Shown here: one piece after another, positions 21,632 to 33,084 of the stretch
Numbering within the stretch: position 1 is the stretch's first letter
Layout: each line of letters begins with the position of its first letter
Assembly: GCA_964036665.1 (NCBI GenBank)
Contig: OZ038527.1
Span: 18,560,221 to 18,624,220, forward strand
Origin: Gordius sp. MW1
Lineage: Eukaryota > Nematomorpha > Gordioida > Gordea > Gordiidae
Length of the DNA: 64,000 nucleotides
Direction of reading: 5' to 3'
Notes under the pieces: model-generated
Databases searched by the model: none
Told to the model about the DNA's origin: nothing
The model's input: the letters and a program-made list of their open reading frames with translations, nothing else
Translations under genes and position numbers: made by a program

Positions 21632-24600
21632 TAACTATCATTTCTTCCTCAAACTTATCACTAACATTCACGGCAATTAATTGTTATTATTCTCGCACTC
21701 ATAGTTGCAGTGGAAGTGGAGAATAAAATGTGGATCAATAACATGATAATCATCACGCCTCCTCAACCGCATTCCAATCAATAATAACAGTAATAATGAT
21801 AATTTTGTGGTAAATTTATCAATATTTGTTAAACAACCCAAGTCCCCACCCCTCAATCGATTACGTCACATGGTAAAGGGAAACGAATGCCCCCTCTATA
21901 TAACTTAATGATAAATAGGCATATTAAACATATTATTTATTTAATAGAGTGGGGAGGGGAAAGCACAAGTAACTTAAAGAATGAATTTTAAAAGGGGCGA
22001 TATGAAGATTTTCCGATATAAAATCTCGAAGAAGTCACAAAGCGTGGCAACAAAAGGAAAGTAGTGGAGCTGGAGAGGAATAGTGAGGAGTATCGTAAGT
22101 ATATCATGTGTAGAGAAAAATAAACTTTTTTGCTGCCATAATATTTTGCATGTGTGCGGAAGTGTTTCTTTCAATAGCATTCACTAGCAATGGATCCTGA
22201 CTGGAGGCTAACCTTAATATATCTATCTATATTTGCTATTTATTAGAGTTAACGCGCTTTAAAATTACTTCTCGAGAAGTGAAATATACTATATTAGTAG
22301 ATGGGGGTAAGGGAGAAAGAAGGAAGAATGGTTAGGCTAAGAATCAATAATAAAAGATCCACCACCACAACACAAATCTCTCTATTCCCTTGTGCAAGCT
22401 GAGGAATATATATATGTAATATTGCTAGTTGTGAGGGTGGGGAAGCATTGATTAGGGTGGGGGGGGGGGGTAATAGGGGCATAGACCGGGGTAATAAGCA
22501 CCGGAGTTATATTTACATAAGCTTTCGCATCAAAACGGTTCAGGATCATACATATTATATACACATACATACATACGTAAGAAAGATCATAAAATCAAAG
22601 GAAAAAATACCTTCCCCTCTCATGATTATGCCTTCGTTGCATATTACTTTGTAAAGTAAATCGATTCCTTTGGCAATAATATATCGATGATATTGGTTCG
22701 ATTAAATAATTGGGTCTATTATTAATTTGTACCAAAATCAATCAATCCACATTTTCGACACCCACCCAATATTTTGCTTTTTCGAGCGTGTTTGTTTAAG
22801 TGATTTGCATTTCCCGGTTACCCACATCCTCTTTTTAGGCAAATATTATATCATTTATTCGAGACCACTTGAAATTACATAGGTTAGAGTGCTTGCGTTG
22901 AAACATTTTGTCATAATTATTATTTATGTTATTATTATTAATTTAAAATTATGAGCGCAATGTACTGTTAATACATATTTCTAAAAATATTTTGTGAGGT
23001 ATTTTTAATTTTATAATAACGTATTGAATTGACTATTTACTCCACAATTTATCTTTTGAAACAATTTTTGCCACGTGAAATTGATAGAAATTTAATAGTA
23101 ATTTATCCCCTAATTTTAATTTATATGTTGCGAGATTACCCCTAAAACTTAGAGTCTAGAGCTAGACTATTCTTAGGACCATTTTTAATAAAAAAATTAA
23201 ACAATTTTGATCAAAAGTGTTTGTTTAAATATCAAATTTTTGTCTCCGTTTTCTAAATTATTACCGAACATTTTACACTTTTATGCCACCTTAACAAATA
23301 AAGTTTGCTTCATGCTTTTATAAATTTTTAAAATTCTATTTTTTAGATTTATCTACATTTTTAACCCTTTCTCATTTTTATATAATTTTCCCTAAACATC
23401 TTTTTTCTTATTTTTACGCTTTTACTAATTCTTATAGAGTTATGCGAATGCAAAACTTTAAAATAAGCTAATTCTTATACCATATTTTTGCTTTCAATCT
23501 CCGCTTTTCAGTTAATCGCAGATTTTAAACTTCGCAAGTTACTCTAGTGGTAAGTCCATAATTTATTAGTGCTTTGCAAAATACCTCTGTTTGAAATGTT
23601 TAGGTTATTTACTCCAAAACCCCTTAAAACGATTAGAAGAACCTGAGCCTAAACTTAATTTCTGCTCGTCTAAATCTGATTTATATGCAGATAATTTTAC
23701 AATAAAAAATTCCAAAACTTACAGACGTATGCTTTTACTTTTTCTACCAAAAAGCTTAAAAGTTATTTTATTTGTTATAATAAATTCAGAAATTAAATTA
23801 GGCAACAAATGTTTTACGTTTGTGTCTAGTTTAAGGGAATTTTAAACTTTAAACTTGTACTTAAAATAATATTTAAATATTAATATTAGCTGATATCCTC
23901 TAACTTTTCGAAACTATAATGAAAAATTTATTAATTTCAATAGCAACATTTTAATATAATATTTCGCTCGCACCCGTCAAATATAAGCTTCCTAAAATGG
24001 GAGAGCTCCGTGTGTGCAAATATTAGTTGTATATTTATTTTATTCTAATCATGCTTTTAATTATTTATTTAGAAGATTTTACCTATCAAATTTAAAGAAA
24101 ACACGTTATTTTCACTGGCAAAATTTCAGAAATCAATCGAATTGGGATGTGATTAAAATTTAATATAAATAATTTGGTTGGATTAGTTATGTAACAGATG
24201 TTTGTTAAATACGATAGCCGTCCTTGACTCACAAAAATTTCCCCTTAATAAAATCTAATCTATTCACATGTGTCTCGAACTCTTTTATCTTCATTCCACC
24301 ACGACTCTCGTAATTTTAGGTCTCACTACCTTCCTTAACTTATATTTAAAGGACTCGAGGCTATTTTACTCTTAGCGATAATTGAAACGTGTGCTTTTGA
24401 AAGGTTACAAAATTTGGCTATGCTTAAACCTCAAAAGTTGATACACCAGCATTAACACTTAAAAATAAATAAATATCGAATAATGTAAATTTCTTGTGCT
24501 ACTAAAAGTGTTTAAAACACTTTTAAAATCAATAAATTAGTAAAAAAAAAATTTTAGCCCACGTCTGAAAAAGGTCCAAATTATTTTAGACTAAGGGTAT

Positions 24601-25562
24601 TGTAAATTTGACACAAAATTTAATTTATAAAAATTAAGGCCGTGGTGTGTATAATATGTTTTAAATAAAATTTAAACGTGAATTTTATACTAGAATTATT
24701 GAAATTAAATGATGTATAAATTTATGATATTTTTGGTCTATAAAAAAATTTAAAATGAATTCTTAATAATTTCTAAACTTACTCCTAGGCCTAACAAAGT
24801 TCAATTTTCAACATTCATTTAAATTATTATTTAATATATAAACCAAACCTTACCTGATTAACCTGAAACCATTGTCTAAAATTGCTCTTTAATCCTTACA
24901 CATTTTGCACTATCCGATCTATGTATAACTTTCGAAATAACTCTACGAAACAATAACTCAATTTTTACTTATCTAATAAATCTATTTTACATTTAGTGTT
25001 ATATAAATCCAAAATAGCCCCACGCAAATTTAATCTTTACTAGGGATTTGAATCACTTTGCACAATCCTAATCTACTAATCACATCATAAAATAGCCATA
25101 TAAATTATATACTTATGACTCCTTGGGGTCATATTGACCCCGTTGTCGCCCTGCTATGGATTAATTTTTGTCATTATGCAACAAACGCGATTCCACACAA
25201 TCGAATTGGGGGCGATTGAATAATTTATTAATGACCTTGTATTAAAATTTGGGACAAACCAGCGGGAAGGGGGATCATGAGAGGGGTGAGGTTAGGGGGC
25301 ATTGTCTTGGGTTGAGTTAAATTGACTTACGATTTAGGTCGTGGCGGATTTTGCAGATTAATAAAGGTAAATGAAAACCCCGTTCGCCCCATTGTCACTC
25401 TTAAATGGGGACAAAATTAATGTCGCTAATATGTAGGTGATACGCTTTAATTAATTTTTAATCAACACCCAATATTGTGCAACATGCTTTGTGATCTATT
25501 AGTTGTATTTCCTAGATTAAATTAAATCCCGTTTGCTCAAACGGCCTTGCTGAGTTACTACC
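21632..25562. other. AT-rich DNA without recognised features
   Basis: It contains a short G10-type run near 22458, a (TACA)n-like patch near 22560, and many AT-rich low-complexity stretches. No gene or transposon ends were recognised. Confidence 0.4.
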
Positions 25563-25565
25563 TTA

Positions 25566-25835
25566 GGGCTTGTATTAATATCGAATTTTGCTGCGCAGCA
25601 AAAATCGTCGTACGGGTTATTATATAGCCGTGTCTTAACTTCGAATTCACAGCAGATGTAATTTTCAGACGGCTAACATAACAGCGATTAAAGAGTTGAA
25701 ATAAACAAAAAAACGTTTTTAACTATCAAAAAATAAAATATTGATAATTACAACCGAGTTTGACACATGAAATTAAATTGGATATAAAGATATATTCGCG
25801 CCATTTGAATCTGAATCCGATATTAAGACAAGCCC
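25566..25835. mobile_element. PIF/Harbinger-like MITE
   Basis: Inverted ends GGGCTTGTATTAATATCG and CGATATTAAGACAAGCCC are flanked by TTA on both sides (25563-25565, 25836-25838). A 3-bp TTA/TAA duplication is the hallmark of PIF/Harbinger insertion. A related copy is at 43602-43873. Confidence 0.75.
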
Positions 25836-26642
25836 TTATGCCCATGTTTTTTTACCATATTTTCAATTTACTTCCGTGCCCATTTTCCTCAAACCCGCAT
25901 AACAGATCGATGGAGTGCTACAATATGTAATTTGTCAATTAAGTTGATATTATCGGCCAGAGGGGGGGGGGAAGGACTTGCTCCAGAAATCAATCATTTA
26001 TCTATAAATAATTGTAGCTTTCAATGTACTAAATAAATTTTCAAATTTTTGGGGTCTATATGTTTCATTAATATTAACCACGTATGAAAAATAGGTGTTT
26101 TATAGACTTTTTATTAAGTTATTTTTAATATTTCAGAAATATGATTGTCGGTCAAAAATGTTCGATGAGATTTAGCTCGGGGGCAACTAAAAGGTCAGCC
26201 AGTGAGCCATGAGCAAATTAAGAAAGAAATTCGCTCTCAAAATCCTGCCAATTTATATAACTCTAATGTGTAAGCATTTTGTTTGCCGAGAAAAGTAAAA
26301 ATAAATTTAAATTTTAAGGTGTAATTAAATTATTCATAAAGTGGCGGTACCCTAGAACAGTGGTTCTTAACCTTTTTATACACGCGACCCCCCAAATATT
26401 TTATAATTTGTTTGCGGCCCCCCATTTTTTTCATAATAATTTATATTTGTTATATTATCTATAATATATTGATTTTCTATTATTTTTTCATTTTATTATA
26501 TAATAAACATAAAACACAACTTTATCATTTCATTATCTATTTAAAATTTAAATAGATAATGAAATAATAAAAACATAAAAACTTCATAATTAAACATAAA
26601 AACAATGTTTAAAATAAAAAATATATGCATTCAAAAATATAT

Positions 26643-26903
26643 TTAATGAGATTTCTGCTGCTGAACATCTTCAGCCAATTTGTTAATTCTTGGTTCAATT
26701 GATTGTAATGCTATCCTCATGCAGGAATCTAGTCGCAATCGATTGCGTTTTTTAGTTTTTATATCCACCATAGTTGAGAAGCCTTTTTCACACAAATAAG
26801 TACTAGCGAAAGGCAGCAAATTTTGAATTGCTGCTGAAAATAATGGAGGATATTCTGCACGAATTTGTATCCAAAATTGCGGCAAACTTTTAGTTTTAAA
26901 CAA
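26643..26903 (-). pseudogene. hAT (ZBED/FAM200-like) transposase C-terminal fragment, copy 1
   Basis: Its 86 residues include FWIQIRAEYPPLFSAAIQNL, then LPFASTYLCEKGFSTM, IKTKKRNRL and a final IEPRINKLAED. This is the C-terminal dimerisation region of hAT transposases of the ZBED5/FAM200 type. No zinc-finger or catalytic part is present, so this is a remnant carried by a non-autonomous element. Confidence 0.85.
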
Positions 26904-27348
26904 AGATTTTAAATTACAATCATTTATTAATTCTAATAATAATCTTAAGACAACGAGTTCGAATCCCCTGGTGAGTATTTTTTCTAAAGCTTTTCTGAAT
27001 ATTTTTATTTTATTCTAAAAAAATTTGGCGACCCCTCGGCAAACTTCTCGCGACCCCCTAGGGCAGTGGTTCTTAACCTTTTTATACACGCGACCCCCCA
27101 AATATTTTATAATTTGTTTGCGGCCCCCCATTTTTTTCATAATAATTTATATTTGTTATATTATCTATAATATATTGATTTTCTATTATTTTTTCATTTT
27201 ATTATATAATAAACATAAAACACAACTTTATCATTTCATTATCTATTTAAAATTTAAATAGATAATGAAATAATAAAAACATAAAAACTTCATAATTAAA
27301 CATAAAAACGATGTTTAAAATAAAAAATATATGCATTCAAAAATATAT

Positions 27349-27609
27349 TTAATGAGATTTCTGCTGCTGAACATCTTCAGCCAATTTGTTAATTCTTGGT
27401 TCAATTGATTGTAATGCTATCCTCATGCAGGAATCTAGTCGCAATCGATTGCGTTTTTTAGTTTTTATATCCACCATAGTTGAGAAGCCTTTTTCACACA
27501 AATAAGTACTAGCGAAAGGCAGCAAATTTTGAATTGCTGCTGAAAATAATGGAGGATATTCTGCACGAATTTGTATCCAAAATTGCGGCAAACTTTTAGT
27601 TTTAAACAA
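27349..27609 (-). pseudogene. hAT (ZBED/FAM200-like) transposase C-terminal fragment, copy 2
   Basis: The predicted protein is identical to that of copy 1, 706 bp upstream. It lies in the second unit of the internal tandem duplication. Confidence 0.85.
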
Positions 27610-27806
27610 AGATTTTAAATTACAATCATTTATTAATTCTAATAATAATCTTAAGACAACGAGTTCGAATCCCCTGGTGAGTATTTTTTCTAAAGCTTTT
27701 CTGAATATTTTTATTTTATTCTAAAAAAATTTGGCGACCCCTCGGCAAACTTCTCGCGACCCCCTAGGGGGTCGCGACCCCCAGGTTAAGAATCACTGCC
27801 CTAGAA

Positions 27807-29798
27807 TGTTAACCATGCATTAATAGTGAATGTTAATTAAGACATCAAGTAGGTCGTGGTATAGTATAGTGTCCTCGTAATAGGAATGTTTGCGTATGTC
27901 GTCGACTGATTTAATGAAGATAAATGATTAATATTTTGTATCTAGGTAAGCTGGAGTGATTTTATTTACCCTTCTTCCTTGTATTTTCCTGGTTGTTTGC
28001 AATAAACTGGCACTTAATTAAAATGATAAATCCTCATAAAAAATTAGAAAAAGCTAATAATTAATGTATTTTAGTCCAAATAACAACTTATTTTTTTCAG
28101 AAATTTGAATGTTTATAATGTGTGAGGATCCGAGTGTCTACAATATAACATGGAACTAGGTCAGTTAACTCCCCAAATTTAAAGTCCTAAAATTTTAAAA
28201 CACATTCGAATTATTAGAATTTGCAGGATTTTAAGAGCCTTTATTTTATCAAGGCTCGTTGGCAGACCTATTGGTTGCCCCGAGCTAAATCGAGATTTAT
28301 ATCTCTGAATATTAAATAATAACTCAGTAAAAAGTCTATAAAACACCTATGTCTCATGCCATTTATAAAATCTCTTAGCATTTAAGAAACATTTGAGCTT
28401 TTACAAGTTAATGATCATATTTTATATCCTTTTATTAATTTTAAAGGATATATGAGTGATTAATACTTGTTGCAAAATCTAGCATGTGGAACCATTTTAA
28501 AAATGCTTGGAAAACGTATTTTCCGTTTAAAGAAATTAATTAGCGAAGAAAAGTATTTAAACTTATTTTGACTTATCTCAGCAATTAAAAGAATGAAAAT
28601 TATTAATTTATATCGGTTTTAATTTTTTCACTTAAATTTTTTCCCCCAACAACATTATTTTTTATACATTATTCTTACTTCTATTAAGGCAGCCACTTTA
28701 TTTATAACACTTATAGTTTTATATTAAATTAATAAAATTAAAAATCTATAATTTCGTATGCCCAAAAATTATTGATAATTATTTGGAATATAACAATAGA
28801 CTTAATCCTAAAAAATTTTTCGCCTAGAATTAATCAATTTTTAGAAGCTCAGATTTAAAAATGTATTAAATCTTTTTTTAATTTTATGTATTTCGTTTTG
28901 GGAAGTATCAAATGTAATTAAATCGATATCCCTGACACACTTAAGCAATAATAGCATTTACGATAAAATGTTAACAAAACTCTCAAATACATGAGAATTA
29001 TATCGAGACATTTATTACTGAGATAAATTACTAGTTTTAAAAAGTGTTGTAAAAATGAAGTATAACATGCTAACGTTATTTTGTTAGAATCAAGGATATC
29101 TTAATACTCATGACTGTCATGATTTTTCTACCTGATTTTGATTTACTAATTAAATATAAAAAATGGTTTTAAGTTTGCTAATTAGGGGATCATATACTGA
29201 ATTTCATTATATTTTATTACATTATACAGTCGAAACTTCTTAATCGCAAATCGGATTATCGGGAAAATCTTTTAATCGCAAAGTTAACCGCCAATTTGTT
29301 TTTTTAAACGATAATATTAACAAAAACATCGTTTATTGACAAATCGCTTAATAGTACAATATCGGTTATTCACAAACATTTTTGAGTCCTTAAATCAACC
29401 AGATAATTATATAAAATATCATTTTATTGCGAAGCGTAAGAAATGAATATTTAATATAATGTACATATTGGACTAAGACTAGATACATTTGAAAAGTATG
29501 ATGCTAAATCAGGTTTATTATTTCTTTGTATGAACTTATTCAAGTTTTTGTTAATTTTTAAAGTAGATTACTAGTGATAGTGCTTGGCAAGGATGGGCAT
29601 ATTAGTTGAAGTGATTAAGCAGCCTGAACGGATTATGCTGATTTGTGAAATTATTACCATATGGGATTGGTATCGTAAAATTGATACTAGTTCAATGATC
29701 GGTTTAAACTTAAATTCATTCTCTACTGTAACCTATATAATTAAAATTAGCTTTAACATATTTGGTATAGCTGAGTATGCATTACCTTTGCACACAGA
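27807..29798. other. AT-rich DNA; possible pogo/Tigger-like end near 29227
   Basis: Beginning at about 29227, ACAGTCGAAACTTCTTAATC and several AATCG-type motifs resemble a pogo/Tigger terminal region. The opposite end and a transposase were not found. The rest contains nothing I recognise apart from the right arm of the fold-back repeat. Confidence 0.3.
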
Positions 29799-29941
29799 CA
29801 TGGGCGTAGCCAGGGGGGCGGCTGCCCGCCCCCCTAAATGGTGATTTTTTTTTAATTTTTATGTTTTGCCCCCCCCCCCTAATTAAATTTTTGAACGTTT
29901 CGCCCCCCCCCCTCCTAATCCAAAAACTGGCTACGCCCATG
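29799..29941. mobile_element. hAT-type MITE, CATGGGCGTAGCCAG family
   Basis: The ends are CATGGGCGTAGCCAGG and CTGGCTACGCCCATG. The 8-bp flanks cacacaga/cagacaga differ at one base. There are long C runs inside. Confidence 0.85.
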
Positions 29942-29949
29942 CAGACAGA

Positions 29950-31402
29950 CCATTAATCGAACAAATTCATTAATAAATTTTAATATTCGTAAATTTACGG
30001 CTAAATAATTTTGACCATTCTAAAAATTATTAACTAAAAGTGGATGAAGTGACTAAAAATGCACCAGGGAAGGCTAAATTACTTGGCGACAAAAACAGTC
30101 TAAATCATATATTGGTTTTTTATGGTTTGGACCTTGAAAAATTGATTACGAGAAACAAAAATTATGAAACTATTGGGAAAAGTCTCATTTTGCTTTGGGC
30201 TTTTCATTCATGGTATCGATAAGGTCGGATATATACCATGGATATATATTAGACAGGAAAACTTGATTCCTTTACGCGATTGTTTCAAAAGGGGTGTCTA
30301 CAAAATTAGGCTATAATTAAATATTGCAAGAAATTTTTGAAACCATTTTATTTACACACACGGTTACCTTTAAAATTTTTAATTTATATTTTTGCAGATT
30401 TTAAGAAATCGTTTAATAGCTTCGACTTTTAAATTACATAACATTATTGGCAATAATCACTTTATTTTCTTGACATCAAATATTATTTACATTCATTATA
30501 AATTTCAAGGGTAGGTTAATAAAAGGTATGTTTCGCCTTCAAGGTTAAAAGCGAAACAAGCCTATGTTTTATGTCATTTACAATTAAACAACCAAGTTTT
30601 TGATATGCAAAATAAAAATTACATTGTGATTTTCAGATTTTTTGGAGGTGCTATAGTTAGCAGGTTGAAACTGTGCATTTTAATTATTTTTTACGTGGCA
30701 GATCCGTTTATAAGGGGTAGTTAATATTTCCTAGGCATCATCAATCAATCAATCAATCACATTTTTTTGTCGAAAAAAGATGTACTAATTTATCTAACAA
30801 ACAGTAATCATCGCTTCGTGTTAGATATGCTACATATAGTTAAATCATCTCGAGCCACATCAATCTACCTATAATATATCGACCAATATATATGATCAAT
30901 CAATATTCACACCCATATAGCCCAAAAATGCGCAATTAATTTGAGAGGGCGGATGCGCCTTAGGTACAACTACGTGAGGCCTTAGGTAAAACAGGGTTAG
31001 GTAATGTTAAGGGGGCTGTGACTTGGCTTAAGGCGCAGCTATATAAACATTTTGAAGGGAGGGGACTGAAGGGGAGGAGTGTGTTAAGGTAAAAAGTATT
31101 GAAAACAATTCCGCCCACCATCTCATTCGAAAGGTAATTTTAAGGTTGTACTTAGTTACCAATAAATATTTTGATGATAGTAATAAATTATGAAATCGAC
31201 AAATTTGAACTAATATATATTTGATATTGATAGGGGGGGGGGGGGGAAGCAAGGGTATGGGTACCACTGTGGTTTTGTATTAATAACGCGGCGCGCCTCT
31301 GTTTTTTTAATATTGCATAGCTAACTAATAATAACTATCATAATATCCTGTGTGTGAAAATATATGGGAGGAGGTGAAAGATAGATTCGCGTTATAAAAA
31401 AA
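29950..31402. other. AT-rich DNA without recognised features
   Basis: An ATCA microsatellite lies at about 30741-30760 and a G14-type run near 31231. No gene was recognised; the 60-codon frame at 30040 has no family resemblance I know. Confidence 0.4.
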
Positions 31403-31405
31403 AAA

Positions 31406-31590
31406 TACGCCCTTCGGGCGTAACTGGGGGCTTCGCCCCCAGACCCCCTTGGGGGCTTCGCCCCCAAACCCCCTGCTGGGGGCTCCGCCCCCAGTCCCCC
31501 GGTGGGGGCTCTGCCCCCAAACCCCCGTTGGGGGCTACGCCCCCAAACCCCCATCTCCTGGGGGCTCCGCCCCCAGACCCCCGGAGAAGG
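31406..31590. repeat. Array of GC-rich hairpins (unit A)
   Basis: It opens with the hairpin ACGCCCTTCGGGCGT, followed by six GGGGGCTNCGCCCCC-type hairpins about 25-30 bp apart, separated by CAGACCCCC-like spacers. It is sharply GC-rich in AT-rich surroundings. Open frames on both strands (Gly/Pro/Arg repeats) result from the repeat and are not called as genes. Confidence 0.9.
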
Positions 31591-31639
31591 GGGAGAAGGG
31601 AAGAGGGGACGACTCATCTATTCTACGTATAAATATAGC

Positions 31640-31680
31640 TTATTTGCTATGCAATTTATGGGCGAGAAAGGTGAGAGGGG
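31640..31680 (+). repeat. End motif of the hairpin/minisatellite family (unit A)
   Basis: TTTGCTATGCAATTTATGGG is followed by CGAGAAAGG. The same phrase occurs at 14420-14450 (reverse), 54235-54265 and 61325-61350 (reverse). An identical copy lies in unit B at 34980-35020. Confidence 0.8.
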
Positions 31681-32019
31681 GCTAGAATCCCTATAGGGGG
31701 TAGGATAATTACTAGGGTTTCCCCCTTGGCTAAGACAGCCAACTATGTAATATATTTTTAACCTTATAAAAGTATATATATTTTTTTACTGGGTTAATAT
31801 ATTTCATTTAATTAGATTGTGATTTCATAGAAAACCTAAAAAGAAAGTTAAAAAGAAAAAATATATACCCTAATGCATAAATAATTATAAATAAATGAGT
31901 TTAAATATTTTATTTTTACTTTTAAATGTTTTGCCCCCCCCCCCAATCCAAAACCTGGCTTCGCCCATGTATAGAGATAATAAGCCTAATATCTATCGAC
32001 CTTGAAGGTACAAATAAAC

Positions 32020-32115
32020 ATCGGCGTAGCCAGTGGGTGGCAAAGAGGGGCAGTTGCCCCCTTTAAATCCATAATTAATTTGAAATTTATTAAAACTTTG
32101 GCTAAAATTTTTAGG
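32020..32115. mobile_element. Truncated CATGGGCGTAGCCAG-family MITE (unit A)
   Basis: Begins CATCGGCGTAGCCAGTGGG and continues with the family interior CAGTTGCCCCCTTTAAATCC. A separate opposite end, CCTGGCTTCGCCCATG, lies just upstream at 31954-31969. Both are repeated in unit B near 35293-35455. Confidence 0.65.
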
Positions 32116-33084
32116 AGAGAGCGTTGTGCTAAATAACAATTTTATTTGCATGACGTAAGCAGGATTAGAATTATAAGGGACTCTACTGTTTCTCCCCTTT
32201 CCCCTCCCCTCTCTCCCCTTTATAATAAATTAACCGATAATGTGATGTGATGCACAGATGCGCGACGCCGTCAAGTGAATTTAAAAACTTACTTTTGTTC
32301 ACTGTCATAGGCGTATCGAGGAAATATGATCAGAAAAAAGCTAATAAAAAATTTAGACCCTAAAATGTACTTGATGTCTTATGAGGTGTATGCCGCATAT
32401 CAAATTTGAAAATAAAATTTAAATATATGAAAATGGGTTAGATATTCAAAAATATGACTTTTAAATATAAGATGTAATAATAATTAGATTAATTAATAAG
32501 ATATCTAAAAATAAAATAGTATAGATATTCAAAAATGGTATAAAAAATGGGATATTTAAAAATGATCTATTAGCTTTTTTTTGAGCCCCGAAGCCTATTA
32601 CAACATCTCGTTGTTGTATAATGCCTTTTTGAATTAGGTTTAGCTGAAATAGATGAACGATTAACTAAGAAAGATATAACAAATAGCTTATATTATAACC
32701 TTGATCCTGCCTGATCTCTATGTTACCCTTCTTCTCCTACTGAATTAGTACTAACATTTTCTAAATTAAATTCTAGAATCTCGAGTGATTTATAATAATT
32801 TGTAAATTACCCTGGCTACTACTTTTCTACTACTTTTCTCCATTGAAAAGTTATTTTTTTAGGGAAGTAGTTATAAATGGAAGAATATTGTTGGAATTTC
32901 ATATTAAAATAAGGGAAATGGGATTAGAGCTATTTATCTAAAATTTAAATTTCGAGTAAAATTTATAAATTTTGAACATATAAAAATAGAAAAAGCAACG
33001 AAAAACGTAATAAAATCAATTAAAAATTTAGAAACCCAGACAATATAATTAATAAAACTTAATAACAAACATAAAAAGTTACCT

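Larger units (their letters stand above)
26358..27798 (-). mobile_element. hAT element containing a 706-bp internal tandem duplication
   Basis: Ends CAGTGGTTCTTAACCT and AGGTTAAGAATCACTG are flanked by the perfect 8-bp duplication ccctagaa (26350-26357, 27799-27806). The unit 26358-27063 is repeated at 27064-27769 with almost no differences, including its left terminal repeat. Each unit carries the same 86-codon transposase end. Only the second unit is followed by the right terminus (GGGGGTCGCGACCCCC plus the inverted end). Confidence 0.92.
26086..28356. repeat. Imperfect inverted-repeat (fold-back) element split by a hAT insertion
   Basis: The left arm (26086-26271) and the reverse complement of the right arm (28199-28356) share ATAGGTGTTTTATAGACTTT, GATTTAGCTCGGGG, and AAAATCCTGC with diverged spacers. 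Without the 1.44-kb hAT insertion at 26358-27798, the element would be about 0.8 kb. Its family is unknown. Confidence 0.6.

Noticed and set aside
25600-25604. TGCGCAGCA palindrome (about 25590-25600) as a regulatory operator
   Set aside because: It lies inside a MITE and no conserved site or gene is nearby.
29584-30222. Two frames (86 and 60 codons) around the MITE at 29799 as a split transposase
   Set aside because: They show no helix-turn-helix or DDE motif, and their order relative to the pogo-like text at 29227 is not convincing.
31406-31590. CRISPR array
   Set aside because: Hairpins are repeated but there are no unique spacers of constant length, the units vary, and the DNA is animal.
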